Of a stretch of 64,000 nt of DNA, positions 34,721-44,900 are shown piece by piece. The translations under genes were made by a program, and so were the position numbers. Below the pieces are notes generated by a model. That model did no database searches. It had not been told where the DNA came from and worked only from the letters and a program-made list of their open reading frames with translations. Each line of letters begins with the position of its first letter. The first letter of the stretch is position 1. The DNA comes from Herbaspirillum sp. RTI4 (GTDB lineage Bacteria; Pseudomonadota; Gammaproteobacteria; Burkholderiales; Burkholderiaceae_D), in contig NZ_JAVIWQ010000002.1 in assembly GCF_034313965.1 (NCBI RefSeq), forward strand, positions 1,736,001-1,800,000, written 5' to 3'.

Positions 34721-37009
34721 TTGTCTGATAGTGGCGTAAGACATGCGGAAGCGGATTTTGACAGGCAGGCCAACAATGAACTCCAGTTCGTACCCATGAC
34801 TATCGGCACCATAAGAGCCATAAGAGCCATAAGAGCCATAAGAGCTATAAGAGCCATCAGAGCCATCAGAGCCGTCGTGACCATCAGACCCCTGCGCATT
34901 CGCAAGGTCTTCTGGCCGCTTTTCGTTCTGGCGCTGCTGGGACTGATTTTCTGGCTTGGCCAGTTGGCAGCGTATAACGAGGCGCAGACTCAGCTCGACT
35001 CGCTGCATCGCTCCATCGAAATTCACACGCTGGCTTTGCGCGGCGCGGCCGCCAAATATAACTACCTGCCATTCACGGCAGCGCGTCATCCCGAAGTCAT
35101 TGCTGCGCTTGTTTCCCCTCTCGATCCTGAGACCAAAAGAAAAGCCAATCATTATCTGGAAGAGATTAACCGGAGCGCCGGGTCCGACGCCCTGTACGTG
35201 ATGAATCGCGAAGGCAATACGCTGGTTTCCAGCAACTGGAATACGGCGCAGAGCTTCGTGGGCCAGGATTACGCTAATCGTCCGTACACCAGCGACGCCC
35301 TTGAGGGCCGCCGCAGCCAGTTTTACGGCGTGGGTAAAACGACCGGAGAGCCGGGTCTGTTCATGTCTGCGCCCGTGCGCCGGAACGGGGCGGTGATCGG
35401 GGTCGTCGCGGTCAAAGTAAGTTTGCGCGCCATCCAGGAAACCTGGTCCAACGCCGATGCGCCCATCATGCTGGCCGATGCCAAGGGGGTTTTCTTTCTC
35501 GGCTCCGAACCGAGCTGGATGTATCGCGCGGCCAAGGCTTTGAGCAGCGACGATCTCGAGTGGATACGAAGCCACGATGTGTATGGCCTCTACCGAACTT
35601 TTCCGGTCATACCGTGGGCGGTCAGGCAGATGCAGGACCAGCTGGGCTACGAATTGAAAACCAGCATCAATGGACATCCGCGCCGCTTTCTCGCCGTCGA
35701 TGAGTTGCTGCCTGAACTGGGCTGGACGCTCACCGTCACCACCGATTACGCCGTCGTCACCTATGCCCGCAATCGCGCCTGGATGCTGGCGTGCATGGGC
35801 GCTGGCCTGCTGATGTTATTGGGACTGTATTTGCAACTGCGGGAACGCCGCTTCGTCGAACAGCGCGACGCCCGGCGCGAGCTGGAAGTGAGTGTGCGCC
35901 AGCGCACGCAGGAACTGGGGCAGGCGCATGCCTTTCGCAAAGCAATGGAAGATTCTTTGCTGGTCGGGATGCGGGCGCGCGATCTGGAGGGCCGCATCAT
36001 CTACGTCAATCCTGCTTTGTGCGAGATGACCGGTTACTCAGTGGATGAACTGGTCGGCCGCTTGCCGCCCTATCCCTACTGGCATCCTGACGATATGGAA
36101 AAACACTGGCGCGACAATGATGCCGCCCTGAGCGGGCAGGCCGCTGCCACAGGATACGAGTCGCGCATACGCCATCGCGACGGGCACGACGTGTACTCCA
36201 TGGTGTACATGGCACCGCTGATCGATGTCACCGGCAAGCACTTTGGCTGGATGAGTTCGGTGGTGGATATCTCCGCCCAAAAACGGGCGGAAACCCGGGA
36301 GCGCGAGCAGACTGAGCAGTTGCAGCATGCGCAGCGTCTGGCCAGTCTGGGTGAAATGGCCTCCACGCTGGCGCATGAACTGAATCAGCCACTCATGGCG
36401 CTGGGCAGTTTTGCCAGCGCGGCGAAGCGCTTTGAAGAGTTGGGTAATCAGGCCATGCTGGTCAGCAGCCTCAACGAAATCACCGCCCAAACCCAACGCG
36501 CCGCCGAGATCGTGCAATGGATACGCGGGTTTGTGCGGCCGAGGACGCAAGGGGCCGAGCAGTGCCAGTTGCAAGAAATCGTCAACAACGCGCTGGCGCT
36601 GCTGAATGCCGAAATTCGCCGTCATCGCATCAAAATCATTGTGCGGATAGACGCATCGCTGCCGCTGGTTTCCGGCGACCGCGTGCTGCTGGAACAACTG
36701 GTGCTCAATCTGGTGCTCAACAGCGTGCATGCCATGCAGAACACCGTACCGCATCTGCGCGAAATCGAGATCGCCGCGCGACAGGTTGAGGCCGTCGTCG
36801 TCGTCACCATTTCCGACCGCGGGCCGGGGATTGCTGCCGACCTTGCCGATAAAGTGTTCGACACCTTCTTCACCACCAAGGCCGATGGTCTTGGGCTCGG
36901 TCTCAATATTTGCCGCACGATTGTGGAACGCCACGGCGGGCAATTGAATTTTCATAACCGCGCAGACGGCGGCGTGGTCTTTACCTTCCAGTTGAAAGGA
37001 GCGGCATGA
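34721..37009 (+). CDS. DctB-like sensor histidine kinase with PAS domain
   Basis: A membrane kinase of up to 762 residues. TM1 is at about 61-82 (VFWPLFVLALLGLIFWLGQL), then a double-Cache-type periplasmic sensor (about 85-335, VNRSAGSDALYV-like LYVMNREGNTLVSSNWN). TM2 follows near 353-373, a PAS domain (about 400-520, YVNPALCEMTGYSVDELVG), phosphoacceptor HisKA (LASLGEMASTLAHELNQPL, His552) and HATPase (N box LNLVLNSVHAM, then DRGPGIAADLADKVF). This is the DctB/TodS-like layout for C4-dicarboxylates or similar. The start is uncertain: TTG 34721 is used, but ATG 34796 or GTG 34877 are possible because a 9-bp repeat lies in the N-terminus. It overlaps the response regulator by 4 bp. Confidence 0.9.
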   Translation: MSDSGVRHAEADFDRQANNELQFVPMTIGTIRAIRAIRAIRAIRAIRAIRAVVTIRPLRIRKVFWPLFVLALLGLIFWLGQLAAYNEAQTQLDSLHRSIEIHTLALRGAAAKYNYLPFTAARHPEVIAALVSPLDPETKRKANHYLEEINRSAGSDALYVMNREGNTLVSSNWNTAQSFVGQDYANRPYTSDALEGRRSQFYGVGKTTGEPGLFMSAPVRRNGAVIGVVAVKVSLRAIQETWSNADAPIMLADAKGVFFLGSEPSWMYRAAKALSSDDLEWIRSHDVYGLYRTFPVIPWAVRQMQDQLGYELKTSINGHPRRFLAVDELLPELGWTLTVTTDYAVVTYARNRAWMLACMGAGLLMLLGLYLQLRERRFVEQRDARRELEVSVRQRTQELGQAHAFRKAMEDSLLVGMRARDLEGRIIYVNPALCEMTGYSVDELVGRLPPYPYWHPDDMEKHWRDNDAALSGQAAATGYESRIRHRDGHDVYSMVYMAPLIDVTGKHFGWMSSVVDISAQKRAETREREQTEQLQHAQRLASLGEMASTLAHELNQPLMALGSFASAAKRFEELGNQAMLVSSLNEITAQTQRAAEIVQWIRGFVRPRTQGAEQCQLQEIVNNALALLNAEIRRHRIKIIVRIDASLPLVSGDRVLLEQLVLNLVLNSVHAMQNTVPHLREIEIAARQVEAVVVVTISDRGPGIAADLADKVFDTFFTTKADGLGLGLNICRTIVERHGGQLNFHNRADGGVVFTFQLKGAA
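34811..34873. repeat. 9-bp tandem repeat (7 units) at the kinase N-terminus
   Basis: ATAAGAGCC or ATCAGAGCC repeats seven times at 34811-34873, followed by two decayed units to 34891. In the kinase frame it encodes Ile-Arg-Ala repeats just before the first membrane segment; on the other strand it reads Met-Ala-Leu. Unit number changes would not shift the frame. If translation starts at GTG 34877, the repeat is instead in the 5' leader. Confidence 0.9.
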
Positions 37010-37644
37010 ACGTCAGCATTCCGAATACCAATAATTTGATTTTGTATGTCGTGGACGACGACGAGGCCGTGCGCAAAGGACTGGTCTATTTGCTCGCCTC
37101 GCGCAGCTACCAGGTGCAGTTGTTCGAGTCAGGCGAGGCATTCCTCGCTTCTGCCGATCTGGAGCGTTGCGGCTGCGTCATTCTGGATTTACGGATGGTT
37201 GGGATTAGCGGACTTCAGGTGTTCGATGCGCTCCGTCAGCGCAATAGCCCGCTGGTGGTGCTGTTTCTGTCCGGGCATGGCGATATAGGCATGGCGGTGG
37301 AAGCCACTAAAAAAGGCGCTTTCGGCTGGCTGGTCAAGCCCTGTGACGATGTGACCTTGCTCGACCATGTCGCGCAAGCGCTTCAGGCGGCGGCGGAAGT
37401 GGCAGCCAGATTGCCGCTCACGCGCGCGGCGCAAGCGCGCTGGCAGACGCTCACGCCCAAAGAAAAGGAAGTCGCCAGTCTGGTCAGGGAAGGCCCGCAC
37501 AATAAAGACATCGCGCTGGCGCTGCAATCGGCGGTGCGCACGGTAGAAGCGCACCGCGCAAAGGTGTACGCCAAGCTCGACGTTTCCAACCCAACCGAGT
37601 TAGACCGCTTCATGCGCGACCACCACCTTGGAACCGCTGAGTAA
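37006..37644 (+). CDS. FixJ/NarL-type response regulator
   Basis: A 212-residue two-component regulator. The receiver domain (1-125) has the acidic pocket VVDDDEAVRK, phosphoacceptor Asp61 (VILDLRMVG), Ser/Thr switch (VLFLSGHGDI) and Lys in WLVKPCDD. Residues about 145-205 are a LuxR-type helix-turn-helix (LTPKEKEVASLVREGPHNKD then SAVRTVEAHRAKVYAKLDV). The start overlaps the kinase stop (ATGA). The likely targets are nearby transport genes (MFS carrier at 39519 and solute-binding protein at 38418), by context only. Confidence 0.93.
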   Translation: MNVSIPNTNNLILYVVDDDEAVRKGLVYLLASRSYQVQLFESGEAFLASADLERCGCVILDLRMVGISGLQVFDALRQRNSPLVVLFLSGHGDIGMAVEATKKGAFGWLVKPCDDVTLLDHVAQALQAAAEVAARLPLTRAAQARWQTLTPKEKEVASLVREGPHNKDIALALQSAVRTVEAHRAKVYAKLDVSNPTELDRFMRDHHLGTAE

Positions 37645-38364
37645 GCTACTGCGCGGTGCAATCTCAGGGCGGCAAGGATTCAAAATCGTCGCCGTACTCA
37701 AGTACGGCTGCGCTTCTTACCCTGACCTGGCGTCGCTCGCTACGCTTACTCAGCGGTTCTGCTGTTGTGTGTGGGTCGGAGGGCTCTTGCACGGCGTAAC
37801 TCTGTTCTACCGGCTTGCAGCCGGGTCCTTCGATACGGGATTTCATCCCTACTCAGGACGAACGGTTCCCTTTGCATCAAGCTGATACACCACTTGCGGC
37901 TGATTGCGCCAAGCACACATCGTCCACTGGCGCGACCGGTTCGTCCTGAGCAGGAACGTGAGCTCCGTATCGAAGGATCCGGCGGCAAGCCGGGCGGCAG
38001 TGAGCAGTGTGCATCCGATTCAAATACCGTTGCGATTTTTACCCGGAGCTTGTGCGCTTGCCACGAGTGCGTGGGGGAGGGCTCTTGCACGGCGTAACGC
38101 TGTTCTACCGGCTTGCAGCCGGGTCCTGCGATACGGGATTTCATCCCTACTCAGGACGAACGGTTCCCTTTGCCTCAAGCTGATACACCACTTGCGGCTG
38201 ATTGCGCCAAGCACACATCGTCCACTGGCGCGACCCGTTCGTCCTGAGCAGGAGCGTGAGCTCCGTATCGAAGGATCCGGCTGCAAGCCGGGCGGCAGTG
38301 AGCAGTGTGCATCCGATTCAAATGCAGTTGCGATTTTTACCCGGAGCTTGTGCGCTTGCCACGA
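37645..38364. repeat. REP-like repeat region with 298-bp tandem duplication
   Basis: 37645-37780 carries the short element also seen at 18195 (CAATCTCAGGGCGGCAA, CGTACTCAAGTACGG). From 37781 a block repeats with a 298-bp period: copy 1 37781-38078, copy 2 38079 to about 38364. Each copy has inverted arms containing GGCTTGCAGCCGGGTCC, CTACTCAGGACGAACGGTT and, inverted, CGTTCGTCCTGAGCAGGA and CGTATCGAAGGATCCGGC. It fills the gap between the convergent regulator and solute-binding genes. Apart from about 50 bp of unremarkable sequence at 38365-38417 nothing else is seen in the 773-bp gap. Confidence 0.88.
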
Positions 38365-38417
38365 GGTTTCTGTGCAGATAAGGAAAATCCATGCGCTTGA
38401 TCGTCAACCAATCGGTA

Positions 38418-39164
38418 TCAGACCGGCGCTACCGAGGCGCCCTCGATGCCATGCCGTTTCAATGCCTCATCGACGAAGCCGGATGCTTTCATTTCCTGAA
38501 TGAAGGTGCGTAAGTAAGCGGCGGCTTCTTCTCCGCGCGTTTTGGGTAATCCCATGGCTTGCTGGATTTCCATGAAGCGTTCGTTGAGCAGGCGCAGGCC
38601 GCCCAGGCGTTGCGCATCGGCTTCCAGTTGCTGCTTCACTCCGGCGGCGACTTCGGCTTGTTGTTCGATGAAGGTACTGACGACGGTGGGCGAGGAGGGG
38701 GCGCGGACGATGTGCGCTTGCTTCAGTTCCCGCGTCAGAAAGAGGTCATATGCGCTGCCCAGACCCACGACGACACGGTTTTCAGATTGGTCGACCGCTG
38801 CATTGCTCATGATGGGTGAGGCGTTTGGTACCAGATAGTAGCCTTCGATCAGGACATAAGGTGCGGTGAAGGCGATCTCTGCGCCGCGAATCGGGTCGAT
38901 GGCAAAAAAGCCGATATCGGCCTGGTCTTTGCTGACGGCTTCGACGGATTTTCCGGCGGTATCGAACACCTTCAATTCCACATCGACCTTGAGCCGGCGG
39001 GCTAATTCGCGTGCCAGATCGACGGAAACGCCTTCGGGCTGGCCGTTGGCGTTAAGGTGGGCGAGGATGGGATTGCCGGTGTTGATGGAGGCGCGCAATT
39101 TTCCCGTCGGGCAAAGTGCGGCGATGATGGCGGCGGAGGCAATCAGGGTGGTCATGGTAAGCAT
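38418..39164 (-). CDS. Transporter substrate-binding protein (SBP family 3)
   Basis: A 248-residue periplasmic binding-protein-type protein. An N-terminal hydrophobic segment (MTTLIASAAIIAALCPTG) is probably a signal peptide. The body shows LRASINTGNPILAHL, VSVDLARELARRLKVDVE, QADIGFFAIDPIRGAEIAFTAPYVL and FIQEMKASGFVDEALKRHG, typical of amino-acid or polar-solute binding proteins. No ABC permease or ATPase follows, so it may serve a remote transporter or a sensor. It sits between the two-component system and an MFS carrier. Confidence 0.88.
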   Translation of the reverse strand: MLTMTTLIASAAIIAALCPTGKLRASINTGNPILAHLNANGQPEGVSVDLARELARRLKVDVELKVFDTAGKSVEAVSKDQADIGFFAIDPIRGAEIAFTAPYVLIEGYYLVPNASPIMSNAAVDQSENRVVVGLGSAYDLFLTRELKQAHIVRAPSSPTVVSTFIEQQAEVAAGVKQQLEADAQRLGGLRLLNERFMEIQQAMGLPKTRGEEAAAYLRTFIQEMKASGFVDEALKRHGIEGASVAPV

Positions 39165-39518
39165 GGGGGGTGTTGTTCCTCAGTTGAGTCAAGCCGTTTT
39201 CTCTTCCCGGAGGAAACGGTGAAGGGAGTGATGGTCATTGCTTGGCGGCATTTTCTTGTCGCCGGATCGCATGCTTGCGTTGTGGTTCTTCCGCAAGAGG
39301 GGCTGTGTAGTCTACGACTATTTTGTAATCAGGCAGATTTCCTTGAAATCTATGGCGTTTCGTTAGCTAATGAACGTCAATACGCCGTAAGTAAATATAC
39401 GTATACGCATTCGTCGTCCTTACGGACGACAATCGATTCTGAAATTGGGACACTGCGCGACAGTTATTCGGACGTAGTACGTCCATTGAAATGCCATCTA
39501 TAGAAAGAGACTCCCTTT
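39165..39518. promoter_or_regulatory. Divergent spacer with palindrome and hairpin before the MFS gene
   Basis: This 354-bp region separates the minus-strand solute-binding gene from the plus-strand MFS gene. It holds a TATACGTATA palindrome (39396-39405) and a perfect 7-bp hairpin GTCGTCC-TTAC-GGACGAC (39413-39430), about 90-120 bp upstream of the MFS start. These may be sites for the nearby FixJ-type regulator. I see no gene in it. Confidence 0.4.
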
Positions 39519-40814
39519 ATGTCCGAGACACTGAAGCCTTACACGCCAGAAGAAAAGCGCAAACGCATCTTCGCTATTGTTGCCGCCTCGTCAGGCAATC
39601 TGGTCGAATGGTTCGATTTTTATATCTATGCTTTCTGCGCAATTTACTTTGCGCCAGCGTTTTTCCCGAAATCCGATCCGACTGTGCAATTGCTCAATAC
39701 CGCTGGGGTGTTTGCCGCTGGTTTCCTGATGCGTCCTATCGGCGGCTGGTTGTTTGGCCGTATCGCTGACCGTCATGGTCGCAAAACTTCGATGGTGATT
39801 TCGGTCGTCATGATGTGCGCCGGTTCTCTGGTGATCGCCTGTTTGCCGACTTATGCCAGCATTGGTGCCGCTGCGCCGCTGTTCTTGCTGCTGGCACGCT
39901 TGCTTCAGGGTTTGTCGGTCGGTGGCGAATACGGTACGACGGCTACTTACATGAGTGAAGTCGCTATGCGCGGACAGCGCGGATTTTTTTCTTCGTTCCA
40001 ATATGTGACGCTGATCGGCGGCCAGTTGCTGGCGGTGCTCACCGTGGTGATCTTGCAGCAGCTGCTGACTGATGTTGAACTAAAGGCATGGGGATGGCGT
40101 ATTCCTTTCGTGCTGGGCGCGGTAACCGCAGTCGTGGCACTGCTGTTGCGCCGTACCTTGCAGGAAACGACGACTGCCGAGTCGCGCAGTAACAAGGCGG
40201 CCGGCAGCATTGCAGAATTGTTCAAACATCACAAAGCGGCATTTTGTACCGTACTCGGTTACACCGCCGGCGGTTCGCTGATTTTCTACACGTTCACCAC
40301 CTACATGCAAAAGTATCTGGTCAATTCGGCCGGGATGACGATCAAGACCGCCAGCAACGTCATGACCATTTGCCTGTTTCTGTACATGTGCATGCAGCCG
40401 GTGTTCGGCGCTTTGTCGGATCGCATCGGCCGCAGGAAAAACATGCTCTTGTTCGGCGCGCTGGGTACGGTGGCGACCTTGCCGATTCTGAGTACGTTGC
40501 AAGGAGTGACTAGCCCGTTCATTGCCGGCTCGCTGATTGTGCTGGCGCTGCTCATCGTGAGTTTTTACACCTCGATCAGCGGCATCGTGAAGGCGGAAAT
40601 GTTCCCGACCGAGGTGCGCGCGCTGGGAGTCGGACTTTCTTACGCCGTGGCCAATGCCATTTTCGGCGGTTCGGCGGAGTATGTGGCGCTGGGCTTGAAG
40701 TCGGTCGGGATGGAATCTACTTTTTATTGGTACGTGACGGCGATGATGGCGATTGTGTTCCTGGTCAGTTTGCGTCTGCCTAAGCACGCCAGCTATTTGC
40801 AGAACGATCACTAA
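39519..40814 (+). CDS. MFS metabolite/H+ symporter (KgtP/ProP-like)
   Basis: A 431-residue inner-membrane carrier with 12 predicted membrane segments. The metabolite:H+ symporter subgroup is indicated by [18 protein letters not shown] at TM1, the loop motif [37 protein letters not shown] in TM4-5 and [17 protein letters not shown] in the second half. alpha-Ketoglutarate or another carboxylic acid is the likely substrate, which fits the DctB-like kinase system upstream. A strong terminator follows the stop. Confidence 0.93.
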   Translation: MSETLKPYTPEEKRKRIFAIVAASSGNLVEWFDFYIYAFCAIYFAPAFFPKSDPTVQLLNTAGVFAAGFLMRPIGGWLFGRIADRHGRKTSMVISVVMMCAGSLVIACLPTYASIGAAAPLFLLLARLLQGLSVGGEYGTTATYMSEVAMRGQRGFFSSFQYVTLIGGQLLAVLTVVILQQLLTDVELKAWGWRIPFVLGAVTAVVALLLRRTLQETTTAESRSNKAAGSIAELFKHHKAAFCTVLGYTAGGSLIFYTFTTYMQKYLVNSAGMTIKTASNVMTICLFLYMCMQPVFGALSDRIGRRKNMLLFGALGTVATLPILSTLQGVTSPFIAGSLIVLALLIVSFYTSISGIVKAEMFPTEVRALGVGLSYAVANAIFGGSAEYVALGLKSVGMESTFYWYVTAMMAIVFLVSLRLPKHASYLQNDH

Positions 40815-40835
40815 ACCTCCCCCCGGAGTGGAATG

Positions 40836-40866
40836 AAAAAATAGCATGGTGACATGCTATTTTTTT
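40836..40866 (+). terminator. Rho-independent terminator after the MFS gene
   Basis: Inverted arms AAAAAATAGCATG (40836-40848) and CATGCTATTTTTT with a GTGA loop, followed by a T-run to 40866, 22 bp after the MFS stop codon. Confidence 0.9.
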
Positions 40867-40926
40867 TGCCCTGAAGGGGGGCTGATGTTGCTGATAAAGC
40901 TGCTGCGAGGTGTCATTTCAAGACAG

Positions 40927-40980
40927 GGATGCTTAAGGATGCTTAAGGATGCTTAAGGAATGCCCAAGGGATGCTTACGG
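40927..40980. repeat. 10-bp tandem repeat GGATGCTTAA
   Basis: Three exact copies (40927-40956), then two decayed copies to about 40980. It lies downstream of a degenerate version of the short REP-region element (TGATAAAGCTGCTGCGAGGTG). It is within the 323-bp gap that also holds the MFS terminator and the promoter of the next operon. Confidence 0.75.
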
Positions 40981-41054
40981 ATGAGTCAGCTTTTACCTGG
41001 ATTTACCTCGCCGGGCAAAATTCAGTGAAGATTCTTTCATTCTCCATCTGTATC

Positions 41055-41082
41055 TTGTATTATCTCGAAAAATTTCTATAGT
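41055..41082 (+). promoter_or_regulatory. Candidate sigma-70 promoter for the SBP/GGDEF-EAL operon
   Basis: TTGTAT (41055-41060) and TATAGT (41077-41082) with a 16-bp spacer, in an AT-rich stretch 55 bp upstream of the first start codon. Sequence match only. Confidence 0.45.
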
Positions 41083-41137
41083 GCAACTAAAATAAGGCTA
41101 TATTGAATTAGGCATTTTTTATCGATAGGGCAGCATA

Positions 41138-41932
41138 GTGATCCGAGTTTACATGGCGAGTGCCTTATTGATGGTGTGTGGCATTGCTAACGCATTTGCG
41201 GCCAGCCCTGACTGTTCCCGTTCCTTTACGCTCGCCCTGCACGATCACGGTTTGCTCTATTCGGCCGCGACAGATGCGGGTATCGACAAAGATTTTGCCG
41301 ACGAACTGATTCGTCGCAGCGGTTGTAAATTTAGCGTCAGCCTTATGTCGCGTGATCGGATCTGGCAATTGATTGAGTCCGGTGCGCTCGATTTCAGCCT
41401 GTCCGGTATTGCCAACGAAAAGCGTCATCACTTTGCGGCATTCGCCTGGTATTTCAGCAATAAATATTATTTATTAGTGCGCAAGGATACCGATGCGCGG
41501 CAGCTGGCTGAGTTCGAGCGCAGCAATCGGTTCCGGCTCGGCGTGATTCGCAGTTTTCGCTATAGTGAATCTGCCAATCGCCTGGTTGACCGGCTGCAGT
41601 CGGAAAATCGCGTCAGTCAGTCCACCGGACTTGCCCCGCTGTATGAGGCGCTGGCGCTGAACCAGATTCAGGGAATGATCATGGAGCCGTTTGATTACCC
41701 TGCACTGGAACAAAAAAATATCCGGGGCATGACGAGGGTAATCGAGCTGAATGATCCGGCGGTGCCGCACGGGTTGATTATGTCGAAGGCCGCGCTGTCG
41801 GAGGAGGAACAAAAAAAATGGCGCGAGCTGGTCAATGGCATGCGTGCTGACGGCACCGTTCGGCACATTTTTGGCAAATATTTTTCTTCGGCGCAGGCAA
41901 ATGCCATGGTCGGCATGCTGGTGGTGAAATGA
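41138..41932 (+). CDS. Periplasmic solute-binding protein (SBP family 3) of a signalling operon
   Basis: A 264-residue protein with a signal peptide (LMVCGIANAFAAS, cleavage about residue 22). The start is GTG 41138 or ATG 41153. The body shows FTLALHDHGLLYS, DKDFADELIRRSGCKF, SGALDFSLSGIANEKRHHFA and PHGLIMSKAALSEEEQ, a family-3 binding fold. It has no transporter partner. Its stop overlaps the start of a membrane CHASE-GGDEF-EAL protein by 4 bp, so it probably senses a ligand in the periplasm for that c-di-GMP enzyme. Confidence 0.87.
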   Translation: MIRVYMASALLMVCGIANAFAASPDCSRSFTLALHDHGLLYSAATDAGIDKDFADELIRRSGCKFSVSLMSRDRIWQLIESGALDFSLSGIANEKRHHFAAFAWYFSNKYYLLVRKDTDARQLAEFERSNRFRLGVIRSFRYSESANRLVDRLQSENRVSQSTGLAPLYEALALNQIQGMIMEPFDYPALEQKNIRGMTRVIELNDPAVPHGLIMSKAALSEEEQKKWRELVNGMRADGTVRHIFGKYFSSAQANAMVGMLVVK

Positions 41933-44900
41933 GCTGGGTGAGGCGGTTTCTGCCACCCGCTGGCATTTTGGTGGCGGGACTCATTGTTACGGGGGGCGCC
42001 TGGGAACACGAGCGGGAAGCTTCTCGTGACGATGTACGCATCCAGTTTGAGTTTTCCATGCGCGAAACGGTGGCCCGTGTCGAACAGCGCATGGCCTCCT
42101 ATGCGGACATGCTGCGCGGCGTGCAGGGGCTGGTGAATGCGACCGGTAAGTTGGAGGGAACGGCTCTCCACGAATATGTTGATGCGCTGAATATGGAATC
42201 CAATTATCTCGGTATCCAGGCAGTCAGCGTCAACAGATGGATTCCTGCTGCGGAAAAAAACGCCCATGTAGACCGTATGCGGCAGCTTGGTATCAAGGAC
42301 TATGCGGTCAAGCCCGATGGTGTGCGCGACAACTATGCCCCTGTGACGCAACGCGAGCCGAGTGGCGGCGTCAACGATGCGCTGGTCGGTTTCGATCCCT
42401 GGTCGGATCCTGTCCGACGGCTCGCCATGGAACATGCGCGCGATTCTGGCATGTCCACTATTTCCGGGCGAGTCAGACTGGCGGCCGATAAGAGCGAAGA
42501 ATTCAAGCCCAGTTTCATCATGTACCAACCCATTTTTGCCCCCGGCAAGCCGCATGACAGCATTGATCAGCGTCGCGCCAGTCTGCTCGGTTGGGCGTAT
42601 CTCTCTTTCCGCATCAAAGATGTGATGGACAGTTTGTACGGCAATCAATTGCCAGGCCTCGTGTTTGCTATTTACGATGGTGTCGAATCGTCTGCCGCCA
42701 TTCCTTTTTACAATTCCGCCAAGGGAAAAACTCCCGCCACGACGCTATCGGCCAATGAATACCTGGTGATCGGTGGACATAACTGGACGCTTTCCCTGAG
42801 CGCGCTGGATGATTTCAGCAGTCGTTACGGCCGGAATTCTGAATACATTATTGCGTTTACCGGCATCAGCCTGACTGTGTTGCTTTCGCTGTTGGCCTGG
42901 TTAATTTTGTCGAGTCGGAATCGAACCCTCGAATTTGCGGCAGGCATGACCAAGGAATTACGCGCCAGCGAAGAGCAGTTCCGGGCCATTGCCGATGCCA
43001 CTGTTAACTGGGAAATCTGGTGGGGGCTCGATGGCAAGCCACGCTGGATCAATCCTTCGGTAAAAGCCTATACCGGATATTCGGTGGAAGAATGCATGGC
43101 CATGCCTGATTTGCTCGGCAGCCTGTTGTATTCGGAAGACCTGTCACGTATCTCGCTGGAATTTAGCAAGGGATTGCAAGGATTTCGTCTGGACGATCTG
43201 GAGTTGCGGATTGTTCATAGGGACCAGCGTCTGATCTGGCTTTCCGTGTCCTGGGCTCCTACGCTCGATGCGAACGGCATTGTGACCGGCTTTCGTTCCA
43301 GCGGCCGCGATATTACCGAGCGCAAACAGGTGGAGGAAGAACTGCGCATTGCCGCATTTGCCTTCGATTCGGAGGAGGGCATCATGATTACCGATGCGCA
43401 GCTCAAGATACTGCGCGTGAACCGGGGATTCATCGAGGATACCGGCTACTCTGCCGAGGAAGTCATCGGTCAGACACCGAAACTGCTTAAATCCGACCGG
43501 CATGATGCCGCTTTTTACGACGCTATGTGGCTGTCCATCCGCACCACTGGCGTATGGAAAGGAGAAATCTGGGATCGCCGTAAAAATGGCGAGCAGTATC
43601 CGAAATGGCTCACCATCTCGTCGGTGAAAGGGGACGGCGGCGACGTCACCCATTATGTCGCTACGCATCATGATATTAGCGAGCGGAAGATGGCCGAAGA
43701 GCGGATTCGCGAGCTGGCCTTCTTTGATGCGCTCACCCGTTTGCCCAACCGGACTTTGCTGGCAGACCGCATCCGGCAAGCCATGGCGCTGAGCGTTCGC
43801 AATGAAAGCGGTGGCGCTTTGCTGTGTATCGACCTCGATCATTTCAAGACACTCAACGATACGCTGGGCCATGGCAAGGGCGATCTGCTGTTGCAGCAAG
43901 TGGCGCATCGCCTCCTGAACGCTGTCCAGGAAGACGATACGGTGGCGCGAATAGGGGGGGATGAGTTTGTGGTGGTACTGGAAAATCTGAAAGGAATTCC
44001 GAGCGAGGCGGCCAATCAGACTAAGGCTGTGGGCGAGAGAATTCTGTCCATTCTCGGTGTGCCATATTCTCTGGACGGTGTCGAATACCGTAGTACGGCA
44101 AGCATTGGCGCGACCTTGTTCAAAGGACAGGCAACGTCGATTGACGACCTCCTGACGCAGTCCGATCTGGCGATGTACAAATCAAAGGAAACCGGTCGCA
44201 ACGCCCTGCGTTTCTTCGATCCGACCATGCAAACGATTGTGCTGGCGCGGGCAGAGCTGGAGGCCGGTCTGCGCAAGGCCATCGAAGCGAATCAGTTTGT
44301 TTTGTACTATCAGGCGCAGGTGGCCGACGGCGGCCGTGTTGTGGGTGCTGAGGCATTGGTGCGTTGGCAGCACCCTGAGCGAGGACTGGTATCTCCGGCC
44401 GATTTTATTCCGCTGGCGGAAGAAACCGGTTTGATCTTGCCGCTGGGGAATTGGGTGCTGAAAACGGCGTGTCGCCAGTTGGCGCTGTGGGCGAATCAAC
44501 GCGACATGGCGGAGATGACACTGGCCGTCAATGTCAGCGCGCAACAGTTTCGAGAACCGGATTTCGTTGCCAAGGTATTGGCCATCCTCGCGCAGAACGG
44601 TGCGAATCCAAGCCGCCTGAAAGTCGAACTGACCGAGAGCTTGCTGGTGGACAATGTCGAGGACATCATCCAGAAGATGTATGAGCTCAAAGCGCAGGGC
44701 GTGGTGTTTTCGCTGGACGATTTTGGCACCGGTTACTCTTCGCTTTCCTATCTGAAACGTCTACCGCTGGATCAGTTGAAGATCGATCAGTCGTTTGTGC
44801 GTGATGTGCTGGTAGACCCCAATGATGCTGCCATTGCCAAGACCATCGTGACGCTGGGGCAGAGTCTTGGCCTGGGCGTGATCGCCGAAGGGGTGGAAAA

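Noticed and set aside
34606..34905. Minus-strand extension rich in Met-Ala-Leu upstream of the SFPASDP protein
   Set aside because: It reads the 9-bp repeat of the kinase gene on the other strand; the small protein has its own good start at 34605.
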